Shown: positions 23,449 to 34,872, counted from the first letter of the stretch. The stretch is 64,000 bases of DNA from Tanypteryx hageni (GCA_028673005.1 CM054120.1:59580057-59644056); one strand, 5' to 3'. Made by a program: numbers and translations. The notes: generated by a model from the letters alone, not told the origin.

Positions 23449-23847
23449 ATGTCGAATCACTTCGTAGATTTCCAAGTATGCATTGACAACCAGGGAATAT
23501 ACGTTTTAAAATTAATGGCAATTCTTGGCGAAAACCAGTCTTCATTTCAGCACTGGATCATTCGCGCTCCTTATCCAAAACATAAATTAAGGTTTCGACG
23601 TGTTAGATAAAACGAGTGGCTGAAACAGCATCGTCATGGCATAGATTGGGATGACGGTTGTGGAACATGCAACGATTTTAGAAGAGAATTGTACACGATC
23701 TATAGAAGATACGAAAATATATTTTCCAAAGGGTTTCAAAAATCCGAATATTTATCCAAACTTTTGTGCAGAAGAATCAACGATTTAGAAACGCTTGGTT
23801 GTCATTCTCTAAAAAGCTACGTTCTACGTCAAACATGTTCAACATAA
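23449..23847 (+). pseudogene. Conserved Polinton protein X, unit 1
   Basis: One frame of 133 codons from ATG 23,449 (MSNHFVDFQVCIDN) to TAA 23,847, interrupted by a TAA after FRRVR where unit 3 has a Glu codon. Conserved features are HWIIRAPYPKHK, HRHGIDWDDG, a CGTC cysteine pair, YLSKLLCRRIND and a C-terminal LETLGCHSLKS. Related proteins sit between capsid and protease genes in other invertebrate elements. The alternating acidic residues and the opening VDFQ recall RNase H-fold nucleases, but no complete catalytic set can be shown. Confidence 0.55.
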
Positions 23848-23887
23848 CGGACTGCTTTAATAAACACATCAGCTATGACGAACAATA

Positions 23888-24435
23888 ATGAACTATTACG
23901 AATTGAAAATAATTTTCATCTACGTGAAAGGTTTTCAAAATATTCACACAGACGTGTTCGCTTCGGATAACCTACCAATGCGCACTAAACGCCCGTGCGC
24001 ATACGTGTCGAACACCGGTCCTCGACATATGCCGGGAGAACATTGGTTATCAATCTTCATTTACAAGTGTGACTGTGGAGAATATTTCGATAGTTACGGA
24101 TTACCGCCGATCATCAAGTATCACCAAAAATTCATCGCAAGTAATTCAATTACTTGGACATATAATGACTATCTACTTCAGAGGTACACATCCGATGTTT
24201 GCGGGATGTAAAGTGTTGTTTATCATTAATTCAGATGACATGGGCTAGAAAAGAAGGCTCTGTTAAAATATTTAGCGTTAATAGAAAGAAAAACGATTGT
24301 ATGGTTACACGATTGTTTAAGGATATATTAAAGAATCAAAAGTGTTTGCATAATTACGAAACCGATTTATCCTTATTACAAAACTGTTGTACTTATATCG
24401 ATGGAAAATCTTATTTTGCTGTAAATCAACTTTGA
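23888..24435 (+). pseudogene. Adenain-like cysteine protease, unit 1
   Basis: Maturation protease of the adenovirus/Ulp1 (C5) type that cleaves virion precursors. The frame from ATG 23,888 contains the His motif PGEHWLSIF (His52), Asp68 in YFDSYGLPP, Gln98 and Cys105 in LLQRYTSDVCGM. The Gln-Cys spacing of seven equals that of adenain. A TAA follows GM at 24,209; the inverted copies keep MYCVVYH at this point. The C-terminal part (VKIFSVNRKKNDCMV, KSYFAVNQL) continues to 24,435 in another frame. All four catalytic positions are still readable, but the protein is truncated. Confidence 0.85.
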
Positions 24436-24974
24436 TTGAATAAAAAATTTCTGTTAGTACCTTTATCAAATAAAACTATAAAAGATAAACTGTCTCGCAT
24501 TTTACTTAATGTAATGATAATTTCCGCAGCCACTCTTTAAAAACGAAGCTTCCGAAATAGAGTCAACCGCCTCAGGTGCATTATTTTCCGCATACGCCAA
24601 AAGAGAAAGTTCCTCACTTCGCCATGGTGACACTAGGTGTTCGCGCATAGGGATTTGCTGACGGTAGCCTCCGTCGAATTTTCAAAGCGTGAGGTTGTAA
24701 TTCTAATCTCGTAAAGGTCATTCGCCTTTCGTATTTGTCAAATCGTATATCACTCTCGTGATAGATACAGGGTATGACTTCGAACCACTCATTGTGAAGA
24801 AAAAAATATCGAAATATTGCAAACGCCTCAAGGTCTTGCTGTACCGTTATAGAACATCAACCGTCGTTGTCGTTCATCCAACTCCTTCAAAGCGTGAAAC
24901 GTCTCTCCCATCTGGGACTTCGGGATCGAGCCGATTGAGACATCAACTGTTTAAACAGAGAATTTAGAAAATGG
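24436..24974 (+). repeat. 3' tail of the Polinton module, forward copy, unit 1
   Basis: Non-coding sequence after the protease that reappears in reverse orientation at 32,055-32,640. Similarity runs from the protease stop to AGAATTTAGAAAATG and then ends abruptly. These paired tails look like the two ends of two inverted partial copies, or like remnants of terminal inverted repeats. Confidence 0.7.
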
Positions 24975-25165
24975 AGTGGGAGACCTAATCGGAAGAGATA
25001 ATTTGAGTTTGATTTGAAATGACCACCACAGTGCATGTGGCTGTTAGGGTGGGTGAGGCGTCTGTTTAGATTTGGGCGATTTTAAACACTATTTTAAATA
25101 CCCGCAACTTTGACGTCACAACCATTAGTAGGGGAAGGTAAGTGAAGAGGGGTCTGGTTTATACG

Positions 25166-25295
25166 TGCCCTACTTCACCTAGGCAGACTGTCTCACAGCT
25201 GACCCCACGCCTGAAGGGTTCCCACAACCCCTCTGACGTCACTGGTACCAGTGGGAGCAGTGGGGTGAGACAGCCTGTCTGCGCGAAGTAGCCTA
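25166..25295. repeat. Imperfect hairpin sequence, unit 1
   Basis: CTACTTCACCTAGGCAGACT with GTCTCACAG...CCCCAC on the left pairs with GTGGGGTGAGACAGCCTGTC and GCGAAGTAG on the right, around a spacer holding GGTACC. Arms are about 35-40 bp, imperfect. It is absent from unit 3, which lacks the whole stretch corresponding to about 25,127-25,557. Confidence 0.6.
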
Positions 25296-26716
25296 CTGAT
25301 CACGTTAGTAAATTTTTCTTCGTTCACATCATTATAATAGTTAAAAACATGCGTAAGAGTTATATTGATAAGGAAAACTCTCGGCTCACAGATTGAAAAC
25401 TTGTGGACTAACTTATTCGGGAACAATGGCGTGTAATACAACAATGTTTGAAATTTAAATTTGTTATCATTTTAAACAGAAGTGGAAATTTTACCCGATA
25501 GATATAAAATGATTATAAAATAAACCACAGGGATTTCACAATGATTAATTTCTTACTGTTAAACTTTAATTGGTACAGCAACACCAGAAAGAGCTAAGCG
25601 AGTACATATTTGATTTTGGCACCGAGAAACCCATGGTTTCTCATTCCTCTCGGAAGAAGTCGTCAGTTTTTCAAATCATTGTTAGGAAATATAGCACTCC
25701 CATCAAATCACCACTTTCGATTTAGGGCTAACATTCTATTGTATACATTTACACACAAATCCTCCTATTGCAACAGCATGTATGACACGTTTTAACGAGA
25801 CCTACTGATTTAAATTTTAACTGACAATGACAGTTTTTTTCTCAAAGTTCCTTCTATAGTATATATTTTCAAAAAGATGTTATCTGATTATAACCGAGTT
25901 ACTGAGTAAACTCTATTAAAAAAATTGAGGATGAGTCCATTTTCATTATTATTTTACATATAACCTCATCCCTGGAACTATCGGCTCATATCCTGCCCGG
26001 ACAGTTGCTGTGCTACGACAAGAACAAACGTATAGAGATTGCCCAGAAATGGCTAATTGGACGATTATACCATCTGAAGGAGTTAAAATAATCACTTGTT
26101 TTATCACTCTATTTCAAGAATAATTTACAATTTTATATGCATGGATTTTTTTAAATACCGGCAGCGAAAGACTCAACTCAATGTAAGATACGTCCTGCCA
26201 CCTAGGAGCAAGCGCTCGTACCTAATGACACAAGGTTAGCCTAAGAGGGTACGTAGAGCATTTGATGTTCAATCGAAAAATCAATTATTATACTCTTTAT
26301 TAGGAATAACATAATGCGAAGGGTATACTTTATTAGTACTGTGGGGCAAGCGCAAGAAATGTTATGAAATCATATTCCACTAATATTCGAGCATCACCAA
26401 ATTGCATTTTTGTGTTGAATGAAACGAGAAGTGGATCTTGTGAGGGTAGAAGAGGTTAAAGGATGGACAAGAAACAAAGTTGTAGCGGTGTATCTTTGGG
26501 GGAAAACTACCGGTGCCACCCCAAAATTCAAACTTACGAATTCTTAAAGGAAACAGAAAGGCGATGAGGATTTTATAAAGCATTTATAACATTTTTGAGA
26601 ATAAATAACAATGTGTTGCGTATTTTTTATGAAAATACTCCAGCGAAAAAGCATGCAGAGGAAATGGTTTTAAGTAGTTTTCGTCATTGCTGAAAAGCAC
26701 TATTACCTTTGTGATG
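25296..26716. other. Unit spacer, no gene recognised
   Basis: AT-rich sequence without recognisable coding content on either strand. Parts (about 25,558-26,000) are also visible at the right end of the window in unit 3. Confidence 0.5.
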
Positions 26717-27605
26717 TCCGTCCATCCGTCCGTACGTCCGCACGAGTATATATCAGGGAAGAATTGGCTTAACCGATCTCAACCAAATTTAGTACGTAGA
26801 ATATTCACATAAATTAATGGCCAAAGTGAAACATTTGGGCAAGATCGACTAAGCGGGGGTGCCACAATAGCAAAGTTAAACTTTTCGGTAATTACGAATC
26901 TGGAAGGATTTGGCTGAACCGATTTCAATGAAATTTTATATGGAGGCGTGTGATATATAGAAAAAAAATCAACATGCTTAGTATAGATATATAAATCAGG
27001 GCTACCACAATAAATCAAATATTAACCTTTCTTTACACATACATTTGTTGAAATATATTCATCAATTTCAAACAAATTTAATATTTATAATGTACATATA
27101 TATTGAAAACAATAAACGCAGCTTTAATTGAATCGGCTAAACAGGGATGCTACAATTACAAATTAATTTCTTTCACTTATTATGGAGTTGTAAGAATTTG
27201 GCTAAACGAATTTCAATAAAATTTTTATATAACAACATACCATATAGAAATCAAGATGTTAAAATCGGAGCTAAAGAGCAGGGCTACCACATTAAAAAGT
27301 AAAATAATATGAATTTTAGATGTAATTCTAGAGAACTGACGTCATGGATTTTAACCAAATACGACGTACATAATATTCATATAAATAAATAACAAAATTA
27401 TTGTATTTCAACCAAGCCAACTAAACAGGGCCACCACAATATCAAAGTTTGAATTTTTCTGCAACTATTAATTTCGAAGGTATAGGCAGAACGGATTTCA
27501 AAGAAATTTCGCTTGTAAGATGAGTGTAGAATGGCAAAACGAAATTAACGTGTTTAAAACGGATCTAAAAAGCAAAGTTTCACAATATAAGAAATAATAA
27601 TTTTC
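26717..27605 (+). repeat. Tandem array of a ~143-bp repeat preceded by a GTCC microsatellite, unit 1
   Basis: A GTCCGTCCATCCGTCC run (about 26,717-26,745) leads into six degenerate copies of a unit about 136-148 bp long. Each copy carries a motif like GGCTGAACCGATTTCAATGA followed roughly 90 bp later by CAGGGCTACCACAAT (near 26,860, 26,996, 27,143, 27,282, 27,427, 27,575). Repeats with an ACCGATTTCAATGAAATTT core are common in insect mobile elements; the family here is not identified. Confidence 0.7.
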
Positions 27606-28449
27606 TGACATCAAAGCAAATATATTAGTAAACGATTGAACTATGGCGAATTTGACGAAAAGTACTTCTGTACCACCGGGAACCTGTGTACATATCTCCT
27701 TGTTTATTTCTCAGAATGGCGAGCTCTAGCCTAATATCGATTTTTTTTATTTCTTATTTACGTCTTTTTTTCTACGGAAAGGAATTAAATTTGCAAATCA
27801 AATGCAGACGTTTAAAAATTACTTTTATTTTTACAGTTTCAAAAATTAATACAATTTTATAGATGTTTCGATGCTGTGTGGTGGATTTAAAACATTTGCG
27901 GTAGCTTAATTTTCTAAAATTCGTTCTTTACCGCAACACTATAAGCTCCTGCGCTCTGGCGGAGACAAGCTCTACTAACCATTGCCGGGCCAGGCTTTCT
28001 TCCTTTCTTGCCTGACGTCATATATAGAAAACATACACTCTGATAATTATGCTTGCAAAAATTTCTGAAATTAACTAAAGCATTTAGAAGCTCTGCATTG
28101 AATGAAAAAGAAATTTAAATGGTTGAATATATGGAGGTATTGGATATATTCAATTTTGCAATTACAATGATTAGTCCAGATGTCCTAAAGAATTCAACAC
28201 AACATTTATATATTCAATATCTCTATAAATTCATTAATTTATTTTTTTATTCAGTATTTTTTATATTAGTTTTTAATAACAAAATGATCATGTTTTTATT
28301 TTTACAATTTTTGTGCACTTTATAAAGGCAATAACTTTAAATAATTATTTTTATTTATTTGTCATTTTTATTTATGCACTTTTAGTTATATTTAAATGGA
28401 AGGAATTTCATTGATAACATTATTCTTAATAAAAATCCATAAAATATAT
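27606..28449. other. Unit spacer, no gene recognised
   Basis: AT-rich. An open frame at 28,119-28,325 has no family resemblance and is of the composition expected from AT-rich DNA. Confidence 0.45.
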
Positions 28450-28835
28450 TTCAATAAACGTCGTTATTAGATAACGCCTTTTAAGAAATATACTATACGT
28501 GGAAAACTAACAAGCCTAATTAAATGTATTAAAATAAACGTTGATATACGTGGTTCATTTTTAGGAAAAATGAACAACTGTAGTGATCACTTTTTAGGAA
28601 ATATTAACATCAAAATCTACTAATTCTGGTAAAATATAATAAAGCAAACGCCGAAAATCTTCACCGGTTTTTAGGAAAAATAAACGTCGATTTTAGCCTT
28701 CGATTTCTGAGAAAATTAAACTTCGGAAACTACCAAGCCTATGTGTAAGCTTCGATATTGGTCGAAAGTATCCCGGGAAAATAAACGTCGATTTAAATCA
28801 TCGATTTAAGAAAAATCAAAGTTGATTTTCGGTAC
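28450..28835. repeat. Dispersed AAATAAACGTCGATTT-type motif cluster, unit 1
   Basis: Variants of AAATAAACGTCGATTT and TTTTTAGGAAAAAT recur irregularly (near 28,457, 28,531, 28,557, 28,672, 28,778). This gives a loose direct repeat rather than a clean tandem array. Function unknown. Confidence 0.5.
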
Positions 28836-28849
28836 GATCTCCAGACGCA

Positions 28850-29230
28850 TTGTTGTCGCGGCGCACTTTAGTAGGGGCGAAAAGGAGGAAAGTGAGCTGC
28901 TTTGTTACTGCCAATACATTTTTTCCCCTGCGCACGGCAGTAGGGGCGGTAAAGTGGAAAGAGAGCTGCTCGGAGGAGGTTGCTATCTGTAGTACTTCCA
29001 CAGAATATTACATTCTAGAGATTGTTATGTCGCACCCGCAATGTTTAGATCAAGCTCTAAGAAACAGACGAAAACGTTCAATTGAGACCAACAAACAACG
29101 GAATAAAAAATGGCGGATTAAGTCGCGAAGCTAGAAAACAACAGGAAAATCGAAGGGGAAGAACAACGGACCCAGAGACTGGCAAATCAACTCCTGAGAA
29201 AAAGAGCAAGGTATATAGATGCAAGAATTT
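28850..29230 (+). pseudogene. Unrecognised Arg/Glu-rich coding remnant, unit 1
   Basis: Across three frames the segment from about 29,026 gives MSHPQCLDQALRNRRKRSIE, ETNKQRNKKWRIKSRS and EEQRTQRLANQLLRKRAR. The repeated ET/EEQR-RLA-RKRAR pattern resembles charged repeat segments of several insect transposon proteins, and the frame changes suggest a decayed exon. I cannot assign a family. The same sequence occurs in unit 2. Confidence 0.35.
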
Positions 29231-31129
29231 AATATCACAAATAATTACAATGATTTTATCGAATAATCAGTAGTTTAAATAGCAGTATTCGAGTGTAATA
29301 CATTTCAAGTGCTTCACTTTCTGGGTGAATATAAATACGTGTAACTGTTTCGTCGATTTTCAAAGGGGAAATCTTTAGTAATAATAAATTCATAAAGATT
29401 TTTAAGTTCGCAATTCTAAACAAATCTCAAAAAATAAAACACGTTTTCGTATAAGCATATCTGCATAAGAAGTTTCAATTATTTATTCTCGTTTGAATTG
29501 TTATATATTATGAAATATTAAGGTGTTCTTATTTGACAAATTTTTAGATTAGACCGTCAGCTGAAAAATGAAATTACTCAAACTACGAGGATTTTGTTTA
29601 TTTGAAATGATAATATTACAAAAACATTACACTGCTCCGCTTTTTTACCGGTAGTATGGCGTTTATTCTTCTGGTTATATTTCCGTTTTTCTTCGCTTGC
29701 TCGTGATGCTCCATCAGGAAAATATAGTTAATCTAACATAGAAGGGACAGAATATATGAAAGGATGTGGTGGATATGAGAGAGGACAGATAGAGGGGGAA
29801 ATATTAGTGTGTAAGTGAGGCAAAGAAAAATTGAGAGAGAGGTTTTATGGATAATTTGAGAGAGAATGAAAGGAAAGTGAAAATGTAGTAAGGAAACAAG
29901 GAATGAAAGGTGAAAAGAGAAAACGGAATGCTGCAAAGCAGTAACGGAATTGTGAGTGAAGTAGGATGTGGTAAAGGTGTCTACTATGATAGCCTAAATT
30001 GAGCTCTGAAAACCAATACAAATTAGAGCGATGGATCTGAAAGGAAATATTCAAATCAGCCACTGAGCAGCCACGTTCGGACACCGTGGCCTACCGCTGA
30101 CTCTGCTTTTCCTTCGGTTCCTCAATGTGTGCGATTTGGCAATGTCATGGAATTTTAGAGCTGAAGATAGTCTTAGTCTACCATAGTAGGTTGGGAGTAA
30201 GGATTAATAAAAGTGAGAAGGTAGGCGAGGATAGATATAGGATTGAGGACGTTGGAAGGGATAGGGAGAATGCGATGCAAAACAAATAGTTTTATGAGGA
30301 TTCTGAGGGCATGATTCAGAAATGAGCGAACACGTGTCAATTTAAAGAGATAAATAAATATCAAATAATCAATTATCAAAAAGTGCTATTTCACTATATT
30401 TTATTAAATGTAATAATTAGCGGAATTACTCGGAAATTATTCCCATTTATTGCCAAACGCATAGGTTGAATATGTATTTGATTCGTTTCATTTTAACAAA
30501 GAGTTGCTTATAGACATAGATACATGTAGATAAATATAGATGTCTGAAGGTAAAAACAAATTTTTAGTAATCAACGAATGCTAAGGCTATTATCATTCCT
30601 CTGATAAGGTAATTTCACATCTTTATCATTTAAATAAACTTAAACTTTACTCAAATATCATTCATTTTTAGATCTGTGCAATTTATAGTTCAGTTAGTTT
30701 GGATTATAGTGAAGAAAGTGAAAAGAGTCCGTTTTGTATTCTAATGATGTTCAAGACCGTATATAGGAAAAATATCATTAAGAACCGTTTGAAACAAACT
30801 AAGAAGTTCTGAAATACGATTTAAAATTCTGTGAAAACCTTTGCAAAATATTTTTAAATGCATCCACTTTAACGTAGCGGTTATAATATATTATTATCCT
30901 TCGTATATGAAAGCGTGTCTTTTTAAGGGCGGAGTGCGATACTTTTAGAAATTTCACGACATTTTATCACATTGGATAATTGCAGATTTTGCAACGAACA
31001 GAAGCCTAGATTCAGATATTTTATGCATAAACGATTTTGTGGATATCGGTTTCAAAACATTTCAGACCAGTTAGCATGAAACGACCAAATGTTACTCGGC
31101 TGTGCGTGTGCCATATGATTGCATTGCAC
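29231..31129. other. Unit spacer, no gene recognised
   Basis: AT-rich with a purine-rich plus strand at about 29,740-29,935 (low complexity). No coding or RNA gene recognised. Confidence 0.5.
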
Positions 31130-31353
31130 TAAATTTGCGGGCCACATCAAATGATAAGAACATTATTCAAAACCCAACCTGCGTAGAGTGTTTTAAAATG
31201 GGAATGTAAATTAAACTGTGGATATTTTCGAAGTGACTATTTAATAAATTTCTCGGATTATTTAAAAAATATTCTATAATAAATACGTTTGAGTTTGAGC
31301 TGCGTCAAATTATGAAGTATCTTGCTTCGCGGGCCTCGTGTTTGATACCCCTG
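31130..31353 (-). mobile_element. hAT-like terminus or MITE remnant, unit 1
   Basis: On the minus strand from 31,353 the sequence begins CAGGGGTATCAAACACGAGG and continues with a GCCCGCG block. This is the type of end seen in GTF2IRD2/Charlie-like hAT elements. A second GCGGGCCACATCAAATG motif lies at about 31,136. No matching opposite end or target duplication was found. Confidence 0.4.
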
Positions 31354-32054
31354 CCCTAGGAATATTTGTTCAAGAGTGTAAAGGAACTTTTGAAGTATCA
31401 CTGAGGTGATTAGATATTTCGAAACCAAAAAGATTATATTGATGTGGTAAGAAAATGTAAAAAATCGTTCCACAGGGTTCATCTTCGCCAGATTTTGTAT
31501 AACCATATCATCATTATGCAGTAGTCCTTTGATACATCTGTATCATAATCATATCTGATGAAGGATACTGCCTTGATATGGCTTCACTAAATTTATATTT
31601 CCGCTTGTCGCCGTGGGTTTCAATATTATATCTATTAGGAACCATTAATCAATAACAAATAAATAAGATGTTGAGTATTAACATTGATATTATATTTGTT
31701 TACATATATTTTTATTCTGAGTTAGACTACTGAAGGTATATCACCGCTTAACCTAAATAGAAATGTTGACATGCGAAATATACATAATAACACTTATACA
31801 AATTGATAGGTGATATTTTTACAGAAATGTTTGATTTTGTTAACCATCGAAAAGCAAAATAACCTCTAGAGTTATGTAACTCCGTATAAATCGTTCGATT
31901 TGTAATCGATATCGATTATTACAACTTATTTTTTCTCTTATGGAAATGCCACTTTCTTATTATAATTAATAAAAAAGAGTTCATTGACATAATTAAGGAA
32001 AAGGAAAGATTACATAGCCTTTATGGCTTAAAAGGTGTGTTTGCTCATCATCAT
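31354..32054. other. Unit spacer, no gene recognised
   Basis: AT-rich, no family resemblance. It ends at a short ATC trinucleotide run (about 32,047-32,057) that marks the sharp start of the inverted Polinton copy. Confidence 0.5.
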
Positions 32055-32640
32055 CATTTTCTAAATTCTCTGTCTAAACTGTTGAGGTCTCCAATCGGCT
32101 CAAACCCGAGGACCCTGATGGGAGAGACGTTTCAGGTTGTTTTATGCTTCGAAGGAGTTGGATGAACGACAACGAGTGTTGATGTTCTATAACGGTATAG
32201 CAAGACCCAGCGTTTGCCAATATTTCGATAGTTTTACTTCACAGTGGGTGGTTTGAAGTCATACCTTGTATCTAGAACGAGAGCGCTATACGGTTTAACA
32301 CGTATGAAATGCGAATGACCTTGACGAGCTTAGAATCACAAACACAAGCTTTGAAAGTTCGACAGGGACAACCGTCAGTAAATCCCTAGGCGCGGACACC
32401 TAGTGTCAGCATGGCGAAGTGAGGAACTTTCTCTTTTGGCGTATGCGGAAAATTATGCACCTGAGGCGGTTGACTGTATTTCGGAAGCTTAGTCTCAAAG
32501 TGGACGGTTCAAGGAGTGGGTGCGGAAGGTATCATTACAATTAATAAAAAGTGAGACAGTTTATCTTTTATAGTTTTGTTTGGTAAAGGTAATAACAGAA
32601 ATTGTATATTCAATCAAAGTTGATTTACAGCCGAATATGA
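32055..32640 (-). repeat. Inverted copy of the Polinton tail, unit 1
   Basis: Reverse complement of the forward tail (24,436-24,974), continuous with the inverted protease to its right. Similarity begins abruptly at the ATC run. Confidence 0.75.
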
Positions 32641-32644
32641 TTTT

Positions 32645-33155
32645 CCATCGATATAAGTACAACAATTTTGTAATTAAGATAAATCGGTTTCGTAGTTATG
32701 AAAACACTTTTGATTCTTTAATATATTCTTAAACAATCCTGTAACCGTACAATCGTTTTTCTTTCTATTTTCGCTAAATATTTTAACAGAGCCTTCTTTT
32801 CTAGCCCATGGCATCTGAATTAGTGATAAACAACACAATACATCCCGCAAACATCGGATGTGTACCTTTGAAGTGGATGGTCATTATATGTCCAAGTAAT
32901 TGAATTTTTTACGATGAATTTTTGGTGATTCTTGATGATCGGCGGTAATCCGTAACTATCGAAATGCTCTCCACAGCCACACTCGTCAATGAAGAAAGAT
33001 AAGCAATGTTCTCCCGGCCTATGTCGAGGATCGTTGCTCGACACGTATGCGCACGGGCATTCAGTGCGCATTGGTAGGTTATCCGAAGCAAATACGTGTG
33101 TGAATATTTTAAATAGTTTTTACGTTGTCGAAAATTTGTTTTCAATTCGTAAGAG
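32645..33155 (-). pseudogene. Inverted partial adenain-like protease, unit 1
   Basis: The minus-strand frame 33,071-32,820 reads CAYVSSNDPRHRPGEHCLSF, then HFDSYGLPP and RYTSDVCGMYCVVYH. His, Asp, Gln and Cys of the protease remain, and the sequence past GM is preserved, unlike the forward copies. The Trp after the catalytic His is changed to Cys. The N-terminal part is in another frame (33,145 leftwards). Confidence 0.75.
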
Positions 33156-33281
33156 TTAATTATTTTTCGTCGTAGCTGATGTGTTTATTAAACATTTATT
33201 TGATTCTTCTGCACAAATGTTGGGATAAATATTCTGGTTTTTTAAACCCTTTGGAAAATATAATTTCGAATCCGTTAGGAT
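33156..33281 (-). pseudogene. Inverted fragment of protein X, unit 1, cut by deletion
   Basis: Minus-strand residues such as KLYFPKGLKNQN and NICAEESNK correspond, in a shifted frame, to the YENIFSKGFQKSEYL region of protein X. At GGAT (33,278-33,281) the sequence jumps directly into Jockey sequence. In unit 2 the same point continues into the capsid gene. Confidence 0.65.
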
Positions 33282-34623
33282 GATCAGGGGGTCCCTCCGT
33301 TGGGCAACGCAAAGCCTCCTACAGGTTTTCCAGATGGACTGGTCCTCCAGGGAAAGCGTGGAAAGATGGAGTTCCCACGCGTCCGAGCGCACGTCTTTCA
33401 ACATGTCCCGGACCGTCCTGTTGAGGGAGTCCATCTGGATCCTGAGGTTCAACGTACGGTGGCGCTGCCACCTCCGCCGCACGCTGTTGCGCAGCGTGAT
33501 CGTCTGTCTGACGACACGAGGCAAAGCAATGCGTATACCCCCGGCTACGACTACCTTCGGGATCGCAGCGTCCATGGACTGCTGGACTGTGGTGGTGAGG
33601 AGGTCGACCATGCGGTCTGCCTCCTCGCACGTCCTAGGCGGTGTTGGGTCGACCGGCAGCCTTTCCGCAATGAACTCGCGGAAGTGCTGCCAGTCGGCAC
33701 GAGCTAGGTCCAGACGCTGCGAAGGTGGTACTCGCACTGGCAAGTTCCCCAGAAGTAGCAGGGTCGGATTATGATCAGAGGACAAATCGCACACGGAATG
33801 CATGCTGAGGGACGCCCTGATGTTGTTGATGACAGCAACTTCAAGGACGTCCCTCGAAGGGAGATAGGTGGGCTCGTTTGGCGCTAGCACCGTGAGCCCC
33901 TCTTCATCGGCAAGATCTTTCAGCCGCAGGCCCCTCAGGTTGGGGACTCTGGAATGCCAACTGGTGTGCTTGGCATTCAAGTCCCCAAGTACGATCGAGG
34001 GGCAGCCATTCCCGACGACCTCCAAGACCTCATCCGGATCCCACGCCCTCCCCGGCGGGTAATACACCGAGGAGACCCTGATCCATCCGGTACAGGTCCT
34101 GATATCGACGGATACAGCTTCCATCGACACGTAGTTCCGCTCTGGAAACGGACGATGTTCTACGGATCGATGAACTAGCAGTGCCGAGCCACCGCGCCCC
34201 TGCCCCCCGGCGGGCTGGTTGATCCTGTCTGCGCGGTATATTGCCCAGCCAGGAATCTTCCACGCATCCGCCGGGCGGAGGAGCGTCTTGTTCACGGCGG
34301 CGACGATGGCGTGCTTCTCTTGTAGGAACGCCCGAAACCCTTCCGTCTTCTCCTTGACACCTCGGGCGTTCCATTGCACAAGGACGCTGCACCCCCTAGT
34401 CCCCATTGTTGGGGGCCGAGATGCGCTCCTTGACCAGCTCTTCCAGGAGAGAGAGGAGGAGCTGGCCGGACGTTGAGGAGATATAAACTCTCAGCGCACC
34501 ACAAATCATCGCCACCGTCCGCCAGAAGTCGGGGCCCTCCTCGGACCTAACAGACTCTGGCGCACTGCTCTGCGGCTTGCTAATCTTGACCGAAACTTCG
34601 AGGCCCTTGGGTGGGACCACATC
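33282..34623 (-). mobile_element. Jockey-clade LINE fragment, unit 1 (3' half deleted)
   Basis: Contains the tail of ORF1 and the endonuclease half of ORF2 (minus strand, from 34,406). The reverse transcriptase and 3' end are gone through a 2,060-bp deletion relative to unit 2. The resulting 416-codon frame is chimeric: Jockey endonuclease followed by a few dozen residues read from protein X sequence. Endonuclease motifs seen are LVQWNARGVKEK, VLGDLNAKHTSWHSR and DLSSDHNPTLLLLG. Confidence 0.85.
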
Positions 34624-34860
34624 GGGAGCCGGTGGTGTAGTGGTTAGGGTGTTAACCCCACCGTACGACGTACGACACCCGGTTCGAATCCTTATGAGGA
34701 TTTTTTCGGAGGACGCACCGGCACCCTATTTGTGCGTTTTGGAACTAAGGTGACGAGGACGAGCCAATAAGGAAAGAGAAAATAAGGAGCGCGCTCAAAT
34801 CAACACTTCGTCCTCCCCCCTTCCTGGCTATTCATTGCAATACCTGAAATATACCCATTG
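34624..34860 (+). mobile_element. tRNA-derived SINE head, unit 1
   Basis: An A box TGGTGTAGTGG at 34,633-34,643 and a B box GGTTCGAATCC at 34,681-34,691 lie 48 bp apart, with a palindromic ACGTACGACGTACG-like stretch between them. This is the internal pol III promoter of a tRNA-like molecule. The acceptor and T stems do not pair, so it is not a working tRNA gene. The downstream body to about 34,860 has no recognised partner, so its right limit is approximate. Confidence 0.65.
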
Positions 34861-34872
34861 TGAGTAGGATTG

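Noticed and set aside
29740..29935. Minus-strand hydrophobic open frames (67 and 79 codons)
   Set aside because: They arise from a purine-rich low-complexity tract read in reverse.
34624..34700. Functional tRNA gene (Val-like anticodon loop TTAACCC)
   Set aside because: A and B boxes are good and an anticodon-like stem can be drawn, but the acceptor and T stems do not pair. A SINE head is the better reading.
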